DNA of 64,000 nt. Source: Gammaproteobacteria bacterium. GTDB lineage: Bacteria; Pseudomonadota; Gammaproteobacteria; Pseudomonadales; Pseudohongiellaceae. Position numbers and translations under genes: made by a program. The notes beneath the pieces are model-generated. The model was given only the letters and a program-made list of their open reading frames with translations, searched no databases and had not been told where the DNA came from. The DNA is taken from NCBI GenBank assembly GCA_021773355.1, contig JAJFKE010000023.1:620001-684000 (forward strand), given 5' to 3'. This document shows, in pieces, positions 55,525 through 64,000 of the stretch (position 1 is the first letter of the stretch; each line of letters starts with the position of its first letter).

Positions 55525-56684
55525 CTGTGAGTTCAACCGGTCAGCGCAACACAGGCATTAAATCTAGCAGCCGGTGTTTCATATTCCAATGTTTTTCTTG
55601 GCCTCTCATTCAGCTCTCTCGCGATCTTGTTCAGCTGCGCTTGGGTGTGAACGGACAGGTCAGTGCCTTTCGGTAAGTACTGCCGCAGCAAGCGATTAGT
55701 ATTCTCATTGGACCCACGCTGCCAGGGACACTGCGGATCGCATAAATACACTTTGATGTTTGTCTCAAGTGTGAATCTCTGGTGATTTGTTATTTCACTA
55801 CCACGATCCCAGGTCAATGATTTGTAAAGTTCTTCGGGAAGCTTGTGTGCTTGTTTAATGAGCGCTGATACAACCGTGTCTGATTTTTTATCCTTTAGTT
55901 TTACTAGCATCACGTAGCGCGAGTGTCGTTCGACCAAGGTCGCTATAAAAGTTTTATTCGAGCCTTCAATAAGGTCGCCTTCCCAATGGCCTGGCACGGC
56001 TTTATCTTCCACAGATGCAGGTCGCTCCCGGATCGAGACAGCATTGGGTATTCTGCCAAGCCCAATGCCTTTTAGGCTGGAGTTCTTAGCGCGACGGATA
56101 CTTCGCTTTGAGCGCAGAGTCTCCTGAAGCTCCTTTTTTAAGGCTCCGCGCGCCTGAATGAACAGACTGCGATAGATGGTTTCGTGTGACACTTGCTTAT
56201 GCTCGTCGCCTGGGTTTTCTCGTTTCAGCCATCCAGCGATTTGCTGAGGTGACCACTTCCTCACTAACTTTGCTTCCACCTTTCGACTGAGTAGTCGATT
56301 CAGTACCAGTTTACAATTTTTCGGCCTCAAGACTCTATCCCAGGCACTCTGCTCTGCCAAGGCTGCCCTATAACGCGTAGAGCCACCGTTGCGCGCAATC
56401 TCTCGGCTGACTGTGGAGGGTGATCGGCCTAGCTGAGAGGCAATGGTTCTAAGAGAAAGGTGAGCGACAAGACCGCGTGATATTTCTTCACGCTCTGCAA
56501 TACTCAGTGCGTGTTGGCGGCGCTTTCGCTCTGAGGGACGAATTCCGCCTGTCTGTGCTATTTGCCTGTGAATTGATGACGAGGATCGATCAAACGATCT
56601 AGCAATTGACCAGATAGAATCTCCTTGTCCGTATCGGTCCCAAATAAAGGACTTCATTGAATCTGGGAATTCTAGCGGAATTCT
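55525..56684 (-). mobile_element. IS30-family insertion sequence without a recognisable start-side end
   Basis: The end beyond the transposase stop (CTGTGAGTTCAACCGGTCAG) is present and matches the relic at 31699. On the start side only about 27 bases separate the start codon from AATTCTAGGGTCAGG, and no inverted copy of the other end is seen there, so the start-side terminus seems lost or replaced. Confidence 0.6.
55533..56657 (-). CDS. IS30-family transposase
   Basis: 374 residues. It starts with a short HTH (SIWSIARSFDRSSSSIHRQIAQTGGIRP), then the IS30 HTH (LSLRTIASQLGRSPSTVSREIARNGG), QVSHETIYRSLF, and the DDE catalytic core: VPGHWEGDLIEGS (first Asp), LTWDRGSEI (second Asp) and CPWQRGSNENTNRLLRQYLPKG (Glu). 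Full length for its group with no visible frameshift, so probably active as a protein. Confidence 0.92.
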   Translation of the reverse strand: MKSFIWDRYGQGDSIWSIARSFDRSSSSIHRQIAQTGGIRPSERKRRQHALSIAEREEISRGLVAHLSLRTIASQLGRSPSTVSREIARNGGSTRYRAALAEQSAWDRVLRPKNCKLVLNRLLSRKVEAKLVRKWSPQQIAGWLKRENPGDEHKQVSHETIYRSLFIQARGALKKELQETLRSKRSIRRAKNSSLKGIGLGRIPNAVSIRERPASVEDKAVPGHWEGDLIEGSNKTFIATLVERHSRYVMLVKLKDKKSDTVVSALIKQAHKLPEELYKSLTWDRGSEITNHQRFTLETNIKVYLCDPQCPWQRGSNENTNRLLRQYLPKGTDLSVHTQAQLNKIARELNERPRKTLEYETPAARFNACVALTG

Positions 56685-56722
56685 AGGGTCAGGTTGAGGT
56701 TCCCCCAGTAAAACGGATTGTT

Positions 56723-57586
56723 TTAGTGAGGGGCATATTGCCTCTCATATTCTGCCGGGCTTACATAGCCCACGTAGGAATGCCGTCTTCGTTGATTGTA
56801 GAATACTTCTATATATTCAAATAGGCTTTGTTTAGCTTCTGCCTTGGTCTTGTAGTCTTCATGGTCAACCAGCTCAGTCTTCAATGTGCCGAAAAAGCTT
56901 TCTGCAACAGCGTTGTCCAGACATTCTCCCTTGCGACTCATACTGCAAATCAGCTTATGCTTACCTAGTAGCTGTTGATAAGAGCCTGAAGCATAAGTAC
57001 TCCCTTGGTCTGAATGGACAATTACCTGATCACGGTTACCTCGTCTCCAGATAGCCATTGTCAGAGCGTCTTCAACCAGAATACTGTTGTTCTTCTCTCC
57101 CATCGACCAGCCGATAACACGCCGTGAATACAAGTCGAGCACTGTAGCAAGATACAACCAACCTTGCCGTGTGGGAATAAAGGTCGTGTCAGATACCCAA
57201 GCCTGGTTTGGCTGAGCTGTCTTAAAATCTCTTTGTAATCGATCTGGCGCAGCAGCCATAGTGTGCTTAGAGTCGGTGGTAATCACAAACCGCTTGGCTA
57301 CTTTCGATTGAATGTTGTGTTTACGCATCAATCGGGCTACACGGTTTACACCAACTCTTTCTCCATGAGCCGTCAGATCCTTATGTATTCTTGGTGAACC
57401 ATAGATCCTTCGGCTAGCCTTATGAAATAACTGAATCTTTGCGGTGAGTGCCCGATTAGACTTCGCTCGATCACTTTCTGGGCGAACTCGCCAGCCATAA
57501 TAGCCACTGTGAGAAACCTCTAGCACGGTGATAAGGCGAGATGTCTTGTACAGCGTACTGTTGGCTTTTATAAAGGCATACTTCAC
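56723..57586 (-). CDS. IS3-family transposase OrfB
   Basis: 287 residues. HTH_21-type region RRIYGSPRIHKDLTAHGERV, then the rve DDE core: NQAWVSDTTFIPT (Asp), VIVHSDQGSTYAS (Asp) and CLDNAVAESFFGTLKTELV (Glu). The GTG start overlaps the orfA stop (GTGA), with GAGGGAG upstream, so it may be made by re-initiation or by programmed frameshift as an OrfAB fusion. Confidence 0.92.
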   Translation of the reverse strand: MKYAFIKANSTLYKTSRLITVLEVSHSGYYGWRVRPESDRAKSNRALTAKIQLFHKASRRIYGSPRIHKDLTAHGERVGVNRVARLMRKHNIQSKVAKRFVITTDSKHTMAAAPDRLQRDFKTAQPNQAWVSDTTFIPTRQGWLYLATVLDLYSRRVIGWSMGEKNNSILVEDALTMAIWRRGNRDQVIVHSDQGSTYASGSYQQLLGKHKLICSMSRKGECLDNAVAESFFGTLKTELVDHEDYKTKAEAKQSLFEYIEVFYNQRRRHSYVGYVSPAEYERQYAPH

Positions 57587-57891
57587 TTCAGCTCCCTCGC
57601 AAAGTATGCCGCCGCTTTTTTTAAGATCTCTACCTCTTCACGCAATCGAACATTTTCTTGCTTTACCGTTGTCAGCTCAGTTTGGTCCTCCTTCATCGGT
57701 CGGCCACGGCCTTTGAAGGCTGCCTGACCGTTCGAATCCAATTGCTCGGCCCATTTGTATAATTGGTTGCGGCGAATGCCGAGCTCCATGGCTATTTCAC
57801 TGGCAGGGCGATCTGACTCTCGCATCATCTGTATTGCTTCGAGTTTGAACTCCTTCGTATAGGTCTTATAAGGTCTTCTGTTCTTGGTCAT
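57583..57891 (-). CDS. IS3-family transposase OrfA
   Basis: 102 residues. HTH (YTKEFKLEAIQMMRESDRPASEIAMELGIRRNQLYKW in outline) followed by a leucine-zipper-like coiled coil (TTVKQENVRLREEVEILKKA) that mediates dimerisation. Intact. Confidence 0.92.
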   Translation of the reverse strand: MTKNRRPYKTYTKEFKLEAIQMMRESDRPASEIAMELGIRRNQLYKWAEQLDSNGQAAFKGRGRPMKEDQTELTTVKQENVRLREEVEILKKAAAYFARELK

Positions 57892-58140
57892 TGGGATACT
57901 CCTTAAGCGACATTGTCGCTGATTTAAAGTATCCGTTACACTGGGGGAGGTTCAACCTGACCCTCAAATCCCCCAAAACCAAGCTAAGAGATTGATCTGA
58001 CTCAACTCTACAAGTTGCACTGAGTGTGACAATAACAAGCAGGCACTAAAGAAGTGTAATTAAACCATCCCGAGTGATGGCGCCATTTCATTAGCACTCC
58101 CGAGTGAGTTCCTTGCGGGTTAGTCACTGGAGTAGTCTTT

Positions 58141-59643
58141 TTGAGTAGCAAGATATTCGGCCAAGGTCTAGCACAACAACTGGCAACGTTCTTAGTGCTG
58201 CTTGCGTGCTGCAATGCAGCGGCCACCGACCTCTCTCTCTCCGCACCTTGGAGCTATCAATACTCGGGTAACGACTTGGAAGTCACCGTGGATCGGATCA
58301 CCAACCTGTGGAGTACCGGCACCTCAGGTACGCTGCGGCTAGAGCTATGGGCATTTGGTTCGGCCTATCAGGGTGGCCGCCAAAATGGCCACCGCATGGG
58401 GACCTATCAATTGAATCCCCTCGAAGCAAACCATTATTATTACAATATCTCCAGCGGGACCATTACAGCCAGCTTTCCAGCGGAGGGAATCTGGTACACT
58501 GCCCTGCTACTCACCGAATACCGTGATGGCAACTACTACGTTGTCGATTACAAATTGAGCGACAGCCTGCAGACCATGGTTTGCAGCAATGGTTCTTGCC
58601 AAGTAGTTACCTCTGCGGCAGAAGCGGCCGCCGTCACCATCTCCACGGGTCGATCCGCCTACGAGGTGGATAGCGATGATACCCTTACCCTATCTGCTAG
58701 CATCGACGCCGGTACCGAAGCGGGTATACTGACAGATATCTATTTCGGCGCCAGTCTGGATCTTGGCAGCATTTTCTATCTCAAACCAAATCTGGAATGG
58801 GGCAGCGCCTTTGTCCCGGCAGCAGGGAACTTTCCGCTGGCTTCCCTTAGTGCGCCGAATTTTTATTCTATTCCCATCGGCGGGTTGCCCCAGGGTAACT
58901 ATCAGTTCTCGTTGTTGTTAACTCGGGCTGGGACTAATCCGGCTATTCAGGCGAACCGGCTTACCTACGGTGCCACCACCACGAGCTTCCAACCGGCATT
59001 TAGAGATTCTGACGTGACACTCAACCCGGGTAATCCACCGGTGGGCGAGGTTGGACGCAGATACATCTTTGATTTTTACCCCTTTGTCACTGGCGGCTTG
59101 GCGCCTTACTATTTCACTCTGGGAACGGGCGCTGGTTTCCCTCCCTTGGGACTGGTGCTGTCGCCCGATGGCAAACTGAGCGGTACGCCGAGTGTTGAGA
59201 CGAGCAACACTTTTACCGTGTGCGCGGTGGATCTCGGCGCTAATCAGAGTTGTCATAGTACAACTGTTTTCATCCAGGAGCCGCCTGAGTCCACGCCACC
59301 TGATCCCACCGATCCGGATGATCCAGGTGCCGATGACGACACACTGTCGCTCACCATCACCGCGGCCAACTGTACGGTAGGTGAGCGCTTCTCCTTCGGC
59401 ACTATTGTCTATGACGTCATCAATGCCTATGGCACCGCATCCGGACCGGTGGGTTCTTCTCTCAGCCTCGGTGAGTGCGGCTCCTGGAGCAATTGCGAAC
59501 GAGCCCCCAACGATCCTCCCAGCACAGCCTGGACTTATACGGCAACTACCTATGTAGCCAGTCCTCAGACTTTTCGTATAACACTCTTCGGCACTTCCGG
59601 CTCCCTATCCGAAAGTGAACTCATGGCCTGCCCCACCACGTAG
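58141..59643 (+). CDS. Secreted protein with a putative-Ig (He_PIG) domain
   Basis: About 500 residues from a TTG start (no better start nearby). A signal peptide (LATFLVLLACCNAAATD) is followed by a beta-rich region. At about residues 310-377 lies a putative-Ig type domain, GGLAPYYFTLGTGAGFPPLGL and GKLSGTPSVETSNTFTVCAVD. A Pro/Asp-rich linker (PPESTPPDPTDPDDPGADDD) leads to a C-terminal Cys-containing domain (TAANCTVGERF, GECGSWSNCERA). Function unknown, perhaps adhesion. It lies between mobile elements and may be horizontally acquired. Confidence 0.72.
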   Translation: MSSKIFGQGLAQQLATFLVLLACCNAAATDLSLSAPWSYQYSGNDLEVTVDRITNLWSTGTSGTLRLELWAFGSAYQGGRQNGHRMGTYQLNPLEANHYYYNISSGTITASFPAEGIWYTALLLTEYRDGNYYVVDYKLSDSLQTMVCSNGSCQVVTSAAEAAAVTISTGRSAYEVDSDDTLTLSASIDAGTEAGILTDIYFGASLDLGSIFYLKPNLEWGSAFVPAAGNFPLASLSAPNFYSIPIGGLPQGNYQFSLLLTRAGTNPAIQANRLTYGATTTSFQPAFRDSDVTLNPGNPPVGEVGRRYIFDFYPFVTGGLAPYYFTLGTGAGFPPLGLVLSPDGKLSGTPSVETSNTFTVCAVDLGANQSCHSTTVFIQEPPESTPPDPTDPDDPGADDDTLSLTITAANCTVGERFSFGTIVYDVINAYGTASGPVGSSLSLGECGSWSNCERAPNDPPSTAWTYTATTYVASPQTFRITLFGTSGSLSESELMACPTT

Positions 59644-59669
59644 TAAATAAAAACGGAATAACGGGGGAG

Positions 59670-59728
59670 ATTCAGGTCTCCATCTGCAACTCAAAGCGTA
59701 ATCTGTGTGCAATTGGAGACTTGACGCT
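59670..59728. repeat. Decayed copy of the palindromic element
   Basis: Left arm ATTCAGGTCTCCATCTGCA and right arm TGCAATTGGAGACTTGACG match the element at 55360-55431 with a few substitutions; the middle is shorter and unrelated. Confidence 0.75.
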
Positions 59729-59870
59729 CTTTTTGGGCATTGGGCATCTGGGTTTGGCCCAGACAGCCGTCACCGGCGCGATGCTGGCGGCTATGGCAGT
59801 AGGGAAAGAGCCGCCGATAGACGTGAGTCCTTACCGGGTCGACCGTGTTTTAGCATGTCTGTCGTGCTAA
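59727..59870 (+). pseudogene. C-terminal remnant of an FAD-dependent D-amino-acid dehydrogenase-like gene
   Basis: One open frame, with no start of its own, reads GIGHLGLAQTAVTGAMLAAM, then AVGKEPPIDVSPYRVDRVLA and a stop. This is the characteristic C-terminal FAD-binding end of DadA/hydroxyproline dehydrogenase-like proteins (usually GHGHLG). It begins exactly at the end of the decayed palindromic element, suggesting that the rest of the gene was removed by an insertion/deletion there. Confidence 0.65.
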
Positions 59871-60332
59871 TGGGACAGGATACTCATGGCACTCCTAGCT
59901 ACTGGGGTCGAAAAGATATTGTGAACTTCCTGAGGAACATCCATCCGAGCCGTATCCCCTGGAAAGAATATACGTTCAAATGTAGATAGCGAGATGCATA
60001 ACCCGCCCGGAAATATCGCCGCTTCGGGTCTTGCTTGGGGGCTCGTTCCAACTTCTCTTTCTAATCTAATACCCCATATATATGCACAAATCGACAGTAA
60101 TATAAAATTTTTGCATATGACTGGGATACAAAGACACCTTGAAAATTCGGGTTAAGACCAAGTTGATAGAATATCGGCAATAGTCAGTATGGAGTGTGAA
60201 AAGCCGATGAATCTATACATGATATAGTCACGATATCATCGACAAAAACTTGAAAAAGGTGAGGATTGCCGGTTATAAGAACAAAACAAAATAAACTATT
60301 TTTTAAATGAGAAGTGCTATATAAATTTTACA
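59871..60332 (+). other. AT-rich leader of the Wadjet operon
   Basis: No clear gene. A frame ending GTPSYWGRKDIVNFLRNIHP and PSRIPWKEYTFKCR (to about 59989) may be another gene fragment. From about 60070 on the sequence is AT-rich and presumably holds the jetA promoter; no defined boxes are claimed. Confidence 0.35.
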
Positions 60333-61793
60333 ATGAGCCTGCATGAATCACATGCCCGTTACCGACGCCAGTCAAAGGAAAACGCCGCTTGGCGTCTCCT
60401 GCGTGCTGGAAACGCCCCTCTTGTGCTTGCCTTTATCTCGAACTTGTTTAGTGAATCTAATGACGTGCTGTTCAGCCGCGCCAAGGCCGCACTGGAATTG
60501 GAGCTGTCTCGCTGGCGGGAAGAAGACTGGTTTGAAAGCGAAAAATCGGCAGCGGCCTATTTACATGAATGGATACAGGCCGGATGGTTGCGCGAACTGA
60601 ATAATAATTTGAGTAAGACAGATGCATTTGAAACTGCACTACGATTCTGTGAAGCACTGGACAAGCGTGAAAGCACAGCCACCGCATCCCATCTACGAAT
60701 TGTACAAGATGCCGTGCGGGACCTGGCAGCCAGTCTAAGTCCGAGTTCCAATGAACGGGTTATGCTGCTTGAATCTCGTAAGACTGAACTGCAAGGGGAG
60801 ATTGATGACCTGAATGCAGGTATTGTGAAGCAATTGAGTGAGACCGAACAACGCGAGCGTATACGTGAGGTATATCAGCTGGCTTCTGTGCTCACAGGTG
60901 ACTTTCGTCGAGTGGAAGATGATATACGTTTGCTGGATCAATCACTGCGTGTACAAATGATTGAAGCAGACAGTAAACGTGGAGAGGTTTTGCAAGACCT
61001 TTTACAGAAAGAAGAGGCGCTATCCGAATCAGATGCCGGGCGGGCATTTGAGGGCTTCTTTCAATTGTTGTGCGATCAAAATCGTAATATGGAGTTTCGC
61101 GAGCAACTACGCTCTTTATTGAGCCGTTCCGCAGTAAGTCACTTAAGACCGGATGAGTCCCGCTATTTAGGACGATTAGTACGTGAATTGACTCGTGAGA
61201 GCGAGAGAGTATTCAAGGTGCGGCGGCGTACCGAAGAAAGCTTGCGTGCCTTTGTAGAAAGTGGCGCTCACCTGGAAAACCGACGAGTGGAACAGCTCCT
61301 GGGCAAGTTGGAACGCATGGCAGTACGCTTTAAAGATTTGGAAATTGACTGGCAAGTACAACTACCGATTGAATTACAGAGCGGAAAGGCATCGATCAGC
61401 TCACCACAAAATATGCGTTTACGCACTCCTGAAGAACAACTGGATACAAGCAATGTCGAAGCGGTTGAAAATAGTCACTTACCAAGCCAAATCATGCTTG
61501 ACCAATTACACGCAGTAAAGATCATGGAAGTTGCCATGCGCATTCAATCGCTTCTGCAACAGCAAGGGCCACTAAGTATTGGGGGATTAATCAAACAATA
61601 CCCTATTGAGTCCGGACTTGAAGAACTGGTTGCATGCCTCCGAGTAGCCAAGGCCATTGGTGCTACTGAACTGGACGGTAAAGAAATTGTTGAGATTACA
61701 GATCGCAAAGGAGAAATAGTCCGCGCAACAATCCCGGGGCTAGTTCTCAGTGCGCAGCAGTTTCCGCGACAGCTTGAGGAACTTGCTTTATGA
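60333..61793 (+). CDS. jetA: Wadjet defence protein JetA (DUF3375)
   Basis: 486 residues matching DUF3375: SLHESHARYRRQSKENAAWRLLRAGNAPLVLAF at the start in outline, WREEDWFESEKSAAAYLHEWIQAGWL, a long helical middle with LQGEIDDLNAGIVKQL, then GRAFEGFFQLLCDQNRNMEF and a C-terminal winged-helix-like part (IMEVAMRIQSLLQQQGPLSI). In Wadjet it is the kleisin-type subunit that bridges the SMC dimer. Stop overlaps the next start (ATGA). There is no strong ribosome site at the ATG. Confidence 0.88.
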   Translation: MSLHESHARYRRQSKENAAWRLLRAGNAPLVLAFISNLFSESNDVLFSRAKAALELELSRWREEDWFESEKSAAAYLHEWIQAGWLRELNNNLSKTDAFETALRFCEALDKRESTATASHLRIVQDAVRDLAASLSPSSNERVMLLESRKTELQGEIDDLNAGIVKQLSETEQRERIREVYQLASVLTGDFRRVEDDIRLLDQSLRVQMIEADSKRGEVLQDLLQKEEALSESDAGRAFEGFFQLLCDQNRNMEFREQLRSLLSRSAVSHLRPDESRYLGRLVRELTRESERVFKVRRRTEESLRAFVESGAHLENRRVEQLLGKLERMAVRFKDLEIDWQVQLPIELQSGKASISSPQNMRLRTPEEQLDTSNVEAVENSHLPSQIMLDQLHAVKIMEVAMRIQSLLQQQGPLSIGGLIKQYPIESGLEELVACLRVAKAIGATELDGKEIVEITDRKGEIVRATIPGLVLSAQQFPRQLEELAL

Positions 61794-62515
61794 CGGAAGA
61801 TAATAACAATCCATCAGCGCCAGCACTGTTTGATCGCTTTCGTGCAGATTCAGAAGAACAATCTGGTAATAATGAAATAATAAACAATACTCCTGATATT
61901 GATGAAATAAGTGATACGTCCGAAAGTCAACTGGGCCGTTTATCTGCTGATGCACGTCGATGCCTGGTAAGTCTATTACGTCATGGTGTTATCCTGGCAA
62001 ATAATAAACAGCAGTTATTCGACATCCTGGTAAAGGAACAGTTGCTAATACAAGATCACCTTGCAGATATGTTTTTGCGTGTTCTAATTGATGAGTCGAC
62101 TGGTGTTGCCGTGCTATTACAACAGGAAACTGATGAGGATGAAGATTCAGTATCGCTCATTACACGAAGACCACTATCATTATATGACTCACTGTTGCTT
62201 CTGATATTGCGTAAACATTTTCAGGAAAGAGAGACCGCTGGTGAACAACGTGTTTATATTGATATAGATCGAATTGAATCCAGGCTGACGCCATTTTTAC
62301 CTTTAACCAATAATAGCCGCAGTGATCGTCGCAAGTTAAGCGGTTCCTTAAAAAATATGAAAGACAAGCGTCTATTGCAAAGCGTACCAGGAGATGATGA
62401 ACGTTTTGAAATCACGCCGGTAATCCGTTATGTAGTAAATGCAGAGTTTTTGGAGCAAATGTTAGTTGAATATCAGGCTATGGCAGAACAGGCTGGCATG
62501 GTAGTCGAGGCATAA
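61790..62515 (+). CDS. jetB: Wadjet defence protein JetB (DUF4194)
   Basis: 241 residues. An acidic N-terminal tail (DIDEISDTSESQLG) precedes a winged-helix domain typical of DUF4194: RCLVSLLRHGVILANNKQQLF, LLLLILRKHFQERETAGEQRVYIDIDRI, RRKLSGSLKNMKDKRLL and FEITPVIRYVVNAEFLEQM. It is the KITE-type partner of JetA. Coupled to jetA by a 4-base overlap; jetC starts 5 bases after its stop. Confidence 0.88.
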   Translation: MTEDNNNPSAPALFDRFRADSEEQSGNNEIINNTPDIDEISDTSESQLGRLSADARRCLVSLLRHGVILANNKQQLFDILVKEQLLIQDHLADMFLRVLIDESTGVAVLLQQETDEDEDSVSLITRRPLSLYDSLLLLILRKHFQERETAGEQRVYIDIDRIESRLTPFLPLTNNSRSDRRKLSGSLKNMKDKRLLQSVPGDDERFEITPVIRYVVNAEFLEQMLVEYQAMAEQAGMVVEA

Positions 62516-62519
62516 ATAG

Positions 62520-64000
62520 ATGGATCATGAAGTACAAAGTGAGCATTCTGATCTATTTAGTATTGGTCAGATACGTCTTGCAGAGTTATCTGTTTTTAAC
62601 TGGGGGTCTTTTCATGGCTTGCACACCGCGCATATCGACAAACATGGAACCCTGATTACAGGGGATAACGGCGCAGGCAAGTCAACGCTTATTGATGGCT
62701 TGATGGCATTATTACTACCCGCAGGTAGTGCCAGCTTTAATATTGCTGCGGCCCAAGGAGATCGCACAGATCGTAGCCTGGTATCTTATATTCGTGGCAG
62801 CTATGGTACCGCCCACGATGGCAGCCAGACACAAACCCAGAATAAGCGTGCCGGTTCAGTGGTAAGTGGCTTGCGAGCCATGTATCGCTCTGACGATGGT
62901 ACTGAAATTTCACTAGCCGCACTCTTTTGGACGACACAGGCAAGTAACGCCCTTGCTGATTTGAAACGTGTCTACGTAGTGGCAAAACGCGACCTACATC
63001 TGGAAGAAATGCTACAGGCCTTTGGTGAAGGCAATGCACGTACACTAAAGCAGTTTCTACGTGATGATGATCGCCTCATTCCGTGTGATGACAATTTCAC
63101 TGCCTATCAGGAAACCTACCGGCAATTACTGCATATGGAAAACAGTAATGCGCCATCTTTATTATCCCGTGCCCTCGGCTTGAAGAAGATCGACGACCTC
63201 ACCAAACTGATTCGTGATCTGGTTCTGGAACCCAGCCGTGTGCGTGAAGATGCACGCAAGGCAGTAGCCGAATTTTCAGATCTGGATGGCGTGCACAACC
63301 GGCTGTTGGACGCCCGCGCCCAACGTGACACCCTGGCAGCACTACCTGAGGCGGCCTCTGCACTACAACAAGCTAAAAATGATATTGCAGGACTCAATGC
63401 TGAGTATGATGGTTTACCCATTTATTTTGGCGAGCAATGTCATGCCTTGTGGGGGAAAAGATTACAGTCAATAAAACAACAACTCGATGAAGCGGAAATA
63501 CTATTAAAGAAAATAGAACAACAAGAACAATCAGAGAACGAAAGAGTTGAACGCCTTCATGCGGAATACCTGAACCTGGGCGGAAATCGTATAGAAGAGC
63601 TAAAAAAAGATATAAAACGTACAAAAGAGCGATTATCCGAAATTAATCAAAATGCATCACGATACCAGCAAATAACTCGCGATCTGGAACTGGATTCTTC
63701 AATTAGTGAAAATACGTTCAACTACAATCTTGAAAAACAACGCACAGCGATAACGAATGTTGAGGTTGAAAAAGAACAGGCGCAAAATGATTTTGCTGAC
63801 GCGGCTGCCCGTTATTCTCAAACTCAGCAACGGCAAAGCGAATTAGAAGAAGAAATTCGTGAGATTGAATCACGCCCTAACTCCAATATTGATGCACGTT
63901 TTCAGCTTTTGCGTGATGAGATGTGTGAAGCACTGCAACTCGATGCTGAACAGATAATATTTATTGGCGAATTAATCGATGTCAAACAGGAACATCGTGA
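62520..64000 (+). CDS. jetC: Wadjet SMC-like ATPase JetC (5' part; runs off right edge)
   Basis: About 493 residues are visible from ATG 62520 and the frame stays open to the edge. The head domain starts IRLAELSVFNWGSFHG and contains Walker A GDNGAGKSTLIDGLMALLLP. From about residue 300 the sequence turns into long charged heptad-like coiled coil (IKQQLDEAEILLKKIEQQEQ and so on), as expected of SMC/MukB-like proteins of about 1100 residues. It would load on and extrude DNA of small circular plasmids. jetD (topoisomerase VI-like nuclease) is expected next, outside the window. Confidence 0.9.
   Translation, partial: MDHEVQSEHSDLFSIGQIRLAELSVFNWGSFHGLHTAHIDKHGTLITGDNGAGKSTLIDGLMALLLPAGSASFNIAAAQGDRTDRSLVSYIRGSYGTAHDGSQTQTQNKRAGSVVSGLRAMYRSDDGTEISLAALFWTTQASNALADLKRVYVVAKRDLHLEEMLQAFGEGNARTLKQFLRDDDRLIPCDDNFTAYQETYRQLLHMENSNAPSLLSRALGLKKIDDLTKLIRDLVLEPSRVREDARKAVAEFSDLDGVHNRLLDARAQRDTLAALPEAASALQQAKNDIAGLNAEYDGLPIYFGEQCHALWGKRLQSIKQQLDEAEILLKKIEQQEQSENERVERLHAEYLNLGGNRIEELKKDIKRTKERLSEINQNASRYQQITRDLELDSSISENTFNYNLEKQRTAITNVEVEKEQAQNDFADAAARYSQTQQRQSELEEEIREIESRPNSNIDARFQLLRDEMCEALQLDAEQIIFIGELIDVKQEHR

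Larger units (their letters stand above)
56695..57954 (-). mobile_element. IS3-family insertion sequence
   Basis: About 1.26 kb. Inverted ends TGAGGTTCCCCCAGTAAAAC at 56695 and, on the other strand, TGAACCTCCCCCAGTGTAAC at 57954. It carries orfA and orfB. It is flanked by inverted AGGGTCAGGT / ACCTGACCCT rather than a direct target duplication, so either the terminal repeats are about 10 bp longer than drawn or the copy sits inside a palindromic element. Confidence 0.85.

Noticed and set aside
59705..59989. 94-codon frame across the decayed palindromic element
   Set aside because: It starts inside the element arm and is out of frame with the recognisable FAD-enzyme tail, so it is not a real gene start.

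Overview
The window looks like chromosome of a marine, heterotrophic gammaproteobacterium. The evidence is many exported proteins with Gram-negative signal peptides and lipoboxes, an OmpW-type porin, a DeaD-type helicase, a PlsB-like acyltransferase, Na+-coupled transporters (SSS, NhaC, CNT) and uncharacterised families (DUF6152, DUF6644, DUF3445) that I associate with oligotrophic marine gammaproteobacteria. I cannot place it more precisely. Base composition looks roughly balanced, and it is more AT-rich at the right end and in the repeat-bearing gaps.

Layout. 1-5.2 kb: the 5' part of a 2-oxoglutarate:ferredoxin oxidoreductase alpha gene, a secreted NHL propeller, an EF-hand protein, and a compact ECF sigma / putative anti-sigma / periplasmic metal-sensor operon ending in a DUF1653 gene. 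5.2-9.3 kb: a BlaI repressor / BlaR1-like M56 peptidase pair, a secreted M28 peptidase and an octamer tandem repeat. 9.3-16.6 kb: VapBC, a Tat-exported epoxide hydrolase, a secreted 5'-nucleotidase followed by a CNT nucleoside transporter split by an in-frame TAG, a DUF3445 haem protein and a secreted cyclophilin. 16.6-29.6 kb: exported and membrane proteins (DUF6152, cytochrome b561, paired DUF6644), a PlsB-like acyltransferase, DeaD, an OFA-type MFS carrier, a GNAT, a second NHL propeller and a sodium:solute symporter with a small membrane partner.

29.6-37.9 kb is the most accessory-looking stretch. It has low coding density, a frameshifted ORF, a leucine-rich-repeat protein, a short motif recurring in several gaps, an IS30-like terminus relic and a 340-bp structured element with terminal inverted repeats and a 9-bp near-duplication. 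It ends with an operon for a secreted fusion of cytochrome c and a PHM/DBM-like copper monooxygenase, then an 88-bp palindromic element. 37.9-55.3 kb is metabolic: FAD amine oxidase, NhaC antiporter, VOC protein, PadR/PspC operon with a 29-bp palindromic operator, OmpW, exported amidohydrolase, class III aminotransferase, secreted esterase, Old Yellow Enzyme, PQQ enzyme and CPBP protease.

55.3-60.3 kb is a mobile-element pile-up: one full and one decayed small palindromic element, solo arms, an IS30 copy with no recognisable start-side end, a complete IS3-family copy, a secreted Ig-like protein and a truncated FAD-enzyme tail. Directly after it, running off the right edge, is a Wadjet-type SMC defence operon (jetA, jetB, start of jetC). 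The clearest known system is therefore Wadjet. The least explained sequence objects are the 340-bp structured element, the octamer array and the mono-haem/copper-monooxygenase operon.
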